Source: an uncultured Bacteroidota bacterium | GTDB taxonomy: Bacteria; Bacteroidota; Bacteroidia; Flavobacteriales; Flavobacteriaceae | Length of the DNA: 64,000 nucleotides | Assembly: GCA_902584445.1 (NCBI GenBank) | Contig: CACHZY010000005.1 | Coordinates: 24,213 to 88,212 of the forward strand | Reading direction: 5' to 3' | Shown: positions 61,730-64,000 of the stretch, one piece after another | Layout of the letters: each line of letters starts with the position of its first letter | How positions within the stretch are numbered: the stretch's first letter is position 1 | Notes under the pieces: generated by a model | What the model was told of the DNA's origin: nothing | Databases searched by the model: none | Seen by the model: the letters and a program-made list of their open reading frames with translations, nothing else | Program-made: the position numbers and the translations under genes

Positions 61730-61801
61730 GCGAAAGTAGCTCAGGGGTAGAGCATCACCTTGCCAAGGTGAGGGTCGCGGGTTCAAATCCCGTCTTTCGC
61801 T
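61730..61801 (+). tRNA. tRNA-Gly(GCC)
   Basis: Acceptor GCGAAAG/CTTTCGC, anticodon arm TCACC-TTGCCAA-GGTGA, T-arm CGCGGGTTCAAATCCCG. Confidence 0.95.
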
Positions 61802-61818
61802 CAGCTTTTTTAAGTCCT

Positions 61819-61903
61819 GCTCGAGTGGTGGAATTGGTAGACACGTTGGACTTAAAATCCAATGACCATTGCGGTCGTGCGGGTTCAAGTCCCGCCTCGA
61901 GTA
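61819..61903 (+). tRNA. tRNA-Leu(UAA)
   Basis: Acceptor GCTCGAG/CTCGAGT, anticodon arm TTGGA-CTTAAAA-TCCAA, variable arm, T-arm GCGGGTTCAAGTCCCGC. Confidence 0.95.
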
Positions 61904-61966
61904 CATAACGGGAGACAGTCGTAAGATTGTTTTCCGTTTTTGTTTTCTTACTCCTGATTGTTGAAT

Positions 61967-62545
61967 CTAATTTAACCAGGATACTTTTTTTTCGATTGGA
62001 CCAGGATTTCTTGAAACAGTTTCTCCATCATATTTTCCCATATAAAAAATACCAAGGCACTTTTCTCCTTCACTAAGAGGGGTAAATTTGCCAATAGAGC
62101 TAATAAGTTTTGGGGAACTCCAGTAAGACCCAATATTAAGACTTGTTGCCATAAGCCACATATTTTGAACTGACATGGAAACAGAAGCTATTTCCTCCCA
62201 TTCTGGAACGGACTCATTTGGATCACGTTGCATACATATTAATATGATCGTAGAAGATTTCTTTGCCTTTTCAATCAAATTATTGTATTTAAATTTTGAA
62301 AAATTATTATTATCCTCTTTGTATTTGTCTGCTAAGAACTTTCCGAGATCATTCTTAGTTTTATTTTTTAAAACCTTAAACCTCCAAGGTTCTGTTTTTT
62401 TGTGAGTTGGAGCCCAATTAGCTGCTTCTAGAATTAAATTTATTTCTTCATTGGTAATAGTTAGATTATTGAATAGATGAGGCATAATAGACCGACGTGA
62501 TTTAATTATTTCGAGTAAATCCATTTTTTTGTTTAAATTATACAA
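61967..62545 (-). CDS. Nitroreductase family protein
   Basis: IIKSRRSIMPHLFNNLTITNEEINLILEAANWAPTHKKTEPWRFKVL; GSYWSSPKLI. Confidence 0.88.
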   Translation of the reverse strand: MYNLNKKMDLLEIIKSRRSIMPHLFNNLTITNEEINLILEAANWAPTHKKTEPWRFKVLKNKTKNDLGKFLADKYKEDNNNFSKFKYNNLIEKAKKSSTIILICMQRDPNESVPEWEEIASVSMSVQNMWLMATSLNIGSYWSSPKLISSIGKFTPLSEGEKCLGIFYMGKYDGETVSRNPGPIEKKVSWLN

Positions 62546-62643
62546 GACAGCTTTGATAAATTATTCTTATTTTTTTTTAATTATTTCTAAAAATTTATTC
62601 TATTAAGTACGTTAAAGGGTTTTTGTAATAACTCAAAAGTAAC

Positions 62644-64000
62644 TTATAATAAATTAAAATCATATTTCTTAAATAATTCAATTGCTTGATAATCAGCTAA
62701 TCCTAGTTTTTTATATTCAATGGCACTTCTTTTGTTTCTCTCTTCAGCACGTACCCAAAATTCTCTGTTATCACTTCCTTGAAACATTACGAAATCTTTT
62801 TGGGATTGATGATATAAAATTGCTTTACGTTTTCGCATTACTTGGTCTGGACTCATTGGGACTGCCATTTCAATTTCATGAACCTCATACTCTTGCCAAG
62901 CGCCCCTGTAGAGCCATAGCCAACAATTTTTCATGAATTTTTTCTTTTTTAGTTGCTTTATACTTTTAAAAATAATATTTAAGCAAATTCTATGAGTACC
63001 GTGAGGGTCAGCTAAGTCACCTGCAGCATATATTTGATGTGGCTTAATACTTGAAATAATATCATTAGTAATTAAAAAGTCATTTTTATCAGGGTTATTT
63101 TTCTGGATTTTCCCTGTTTCATAGAAAGGAAGATTCAAGAAATGTACTTGGCTATCCGGAATTCCTAAATACCTGGATGCTGCAAGGGATTCCCTTTTTC
63201 GGATAGCAGTCTTGAGTTCCCGTAGAGAAACAGAATCTTTATGATTTTTCTTTTTGCTATGTATTTCATTTTTTAAGCTTATAAAATTCCCTTCAGATTT
63301 TAAATCTGACATAACTTCAATATATTTTAATGCCTCTTCATCTGATACAGCAAGATTTCCCGATGTTTGATAAGCTAAATGAACCTGATGCCCTTGACTT
63401 ACCAATCTATCTAGCGTGCCTCCCATAGAAATTACATCATCGTCGGGATGGGGACTAAAAACAAGACATCGCTTCTTGGAAGGACTTGCTCGCTCAGGTC
63501 TATTTTGATGATTAGAATTTGGTTTTCCCCCTGGCCAACCAGTAATTGTATTTTGGACCCTATTGAACATTTTAATATTTAAATCATAATAATTTCCCTC
63601 TTTAATCAATAGTTCAGATAAACCATTTAAATTATAATTCTCCTCTGTCAATTTGAGTATTGATTTATTCGTTTTTTTACAAAGCCAATGGACAGCTCTA
63701 GATCGGATATTTTGTTTATTCCAATCACAATCACCTGTAATCCATGGCGTTTTGATTCTAGTTAAGTCGGATGCTGCTTCATGATCAACAACCACAGTAG
63801 TATTATTGTGATTTTGTAAATAGGTGGTCGGTAAATTAGAATTAATTTCACCTTCAATTGCCTTTTGAATAATTTCACTTTTATTAGTACCCCATGCAAG
63901 TAATATTATGCGTTTAGCAGAAAGAATGGTTTTAATCCCCATTGTAATTGCTTTTCGAGGCACATTATCAATGCCATTAAAGGCTGGGGCAGCGTCAAAT
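62644..64000 (-). CDS. Glucosamine-6-phosphate deaminase (NagB-like) fused to LmbE/PIG-L-like domain; 5' end beyond window
   Basis: Frame open to window end; NagB C-terminal (AITMGIKTILSAKRIILLAWGTNKSEIIQKAIEG) then LVFSPHPDDDVISMGGTLDRL. Confidence 0.85.
   Translation of the reverse strand, partial: FDAAPAFNGIDNVPRKAITMGIKTILSAKRIILLAWGTNKSEIIQKAIEGEINSNLPTTYLQNHNNTTVVVDHEAASDLTRIKTPWITGDCDWNKQNIRSRAVHWLCKKTNKSILKLTEENYNLNGLSELLIKEGNYYDLNIKMFNRVQNTITGWPGGKPNSNHQNRPERASPSKKRCLVFSPHPDDDVISMGGTLDRLVSQGHQVHLAYQTSGNLAVSDEEALKYIEVMSDLKSEGNFISLKNEIHSKKKNHKDSVSLRELKTAIRKRESLAASRYLGIPDSQVHFLNLPFYETGKIQKNNPDKNDFLITNDIISSIKPHQIYAAGDLADPHGTHRICLNIIFKSIKQLKKKKFMKNCWLWLYRGAWQEYEVHEIEMAVPMSPDQVMRKRKAILYHQSQKDFVMFQGSDNREFWVRAEERNKRSAIEYKKLGLADYQAIELFKKYDFNLL

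Noticed and set aside
61655-61908. ORFs across the tRNA-Gly/tRNA-Leu pair (MYSRRDLNPHDRNGHW..., MQPTCESSSGVEHH...)
   Set aside because: Translations of tRNA sequence, a common spurious ORF type.
1-64000. CRISPR arrays, IS elements, prophage or toxin-antitoxin loci
   Set aside because: No regularly spaced direct repeats, transposase, integrase, phage structural or TA-like ORFs found on reading; tandem repeats seen are all intragenic.

Overview
A 64 kb stretch of low-GC chromosome from a marine-type Bacteroidota (probably Flavobacteriia; inferred from gene content, T9SS C-terminal domains, SusC/SusD, and TTG/TAnnTTTG promoters). Housekeeping blocks (aspartate kinase, mgtE-rsmA-serS-ribF, pth-rplY-prs, rimM-rpsP, tig-clpP-clpX, rluF-family/yhhQ-type/sppA, folK-dNK, mutS, three tRNAs) flank accessory segments. 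The main accessory segment (about 13.5-39.8 kb) is a polysaccharide utilization locus. It holds GH30, two GH10, GH43, three S1-type sulfatases, SusC/SusD, a hybrid two-component regulator and a lipoprotein formylglycine-generating enzyme, so it most likely targets a sulfated xylan. Two things stand out. (1) A single polypeptide fuses a Cys-type sulfatase to a divergent GH10 domain. (2) A two-gene arrangement occurs twice in the window: a large T9SS-secreted protein (once a metalloprotease, once a beta-helix/VCBS protein) ends in the same TSP3/SprB-like/CTD tail and is followed, with an ATGA overlap, by a homologous two-domain FN3-like lipoprotein. I do not recognise this as a named system and propose it as a candidate cargo/cognate-lipoprotein module. 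The metalloprotease copy is interrupted by a single-base frameshift at a T7 tract just before its zinc-binding motif. A second small accessory segment (39.8-46.8 kb) carries a His/Asp-repeat lipoprotein and two TonB receptors, probably for metal uptake. No CRISPR arrays, IS elements, prophage or integrase genes were seen. All family calls were made by eye; no database search was run.
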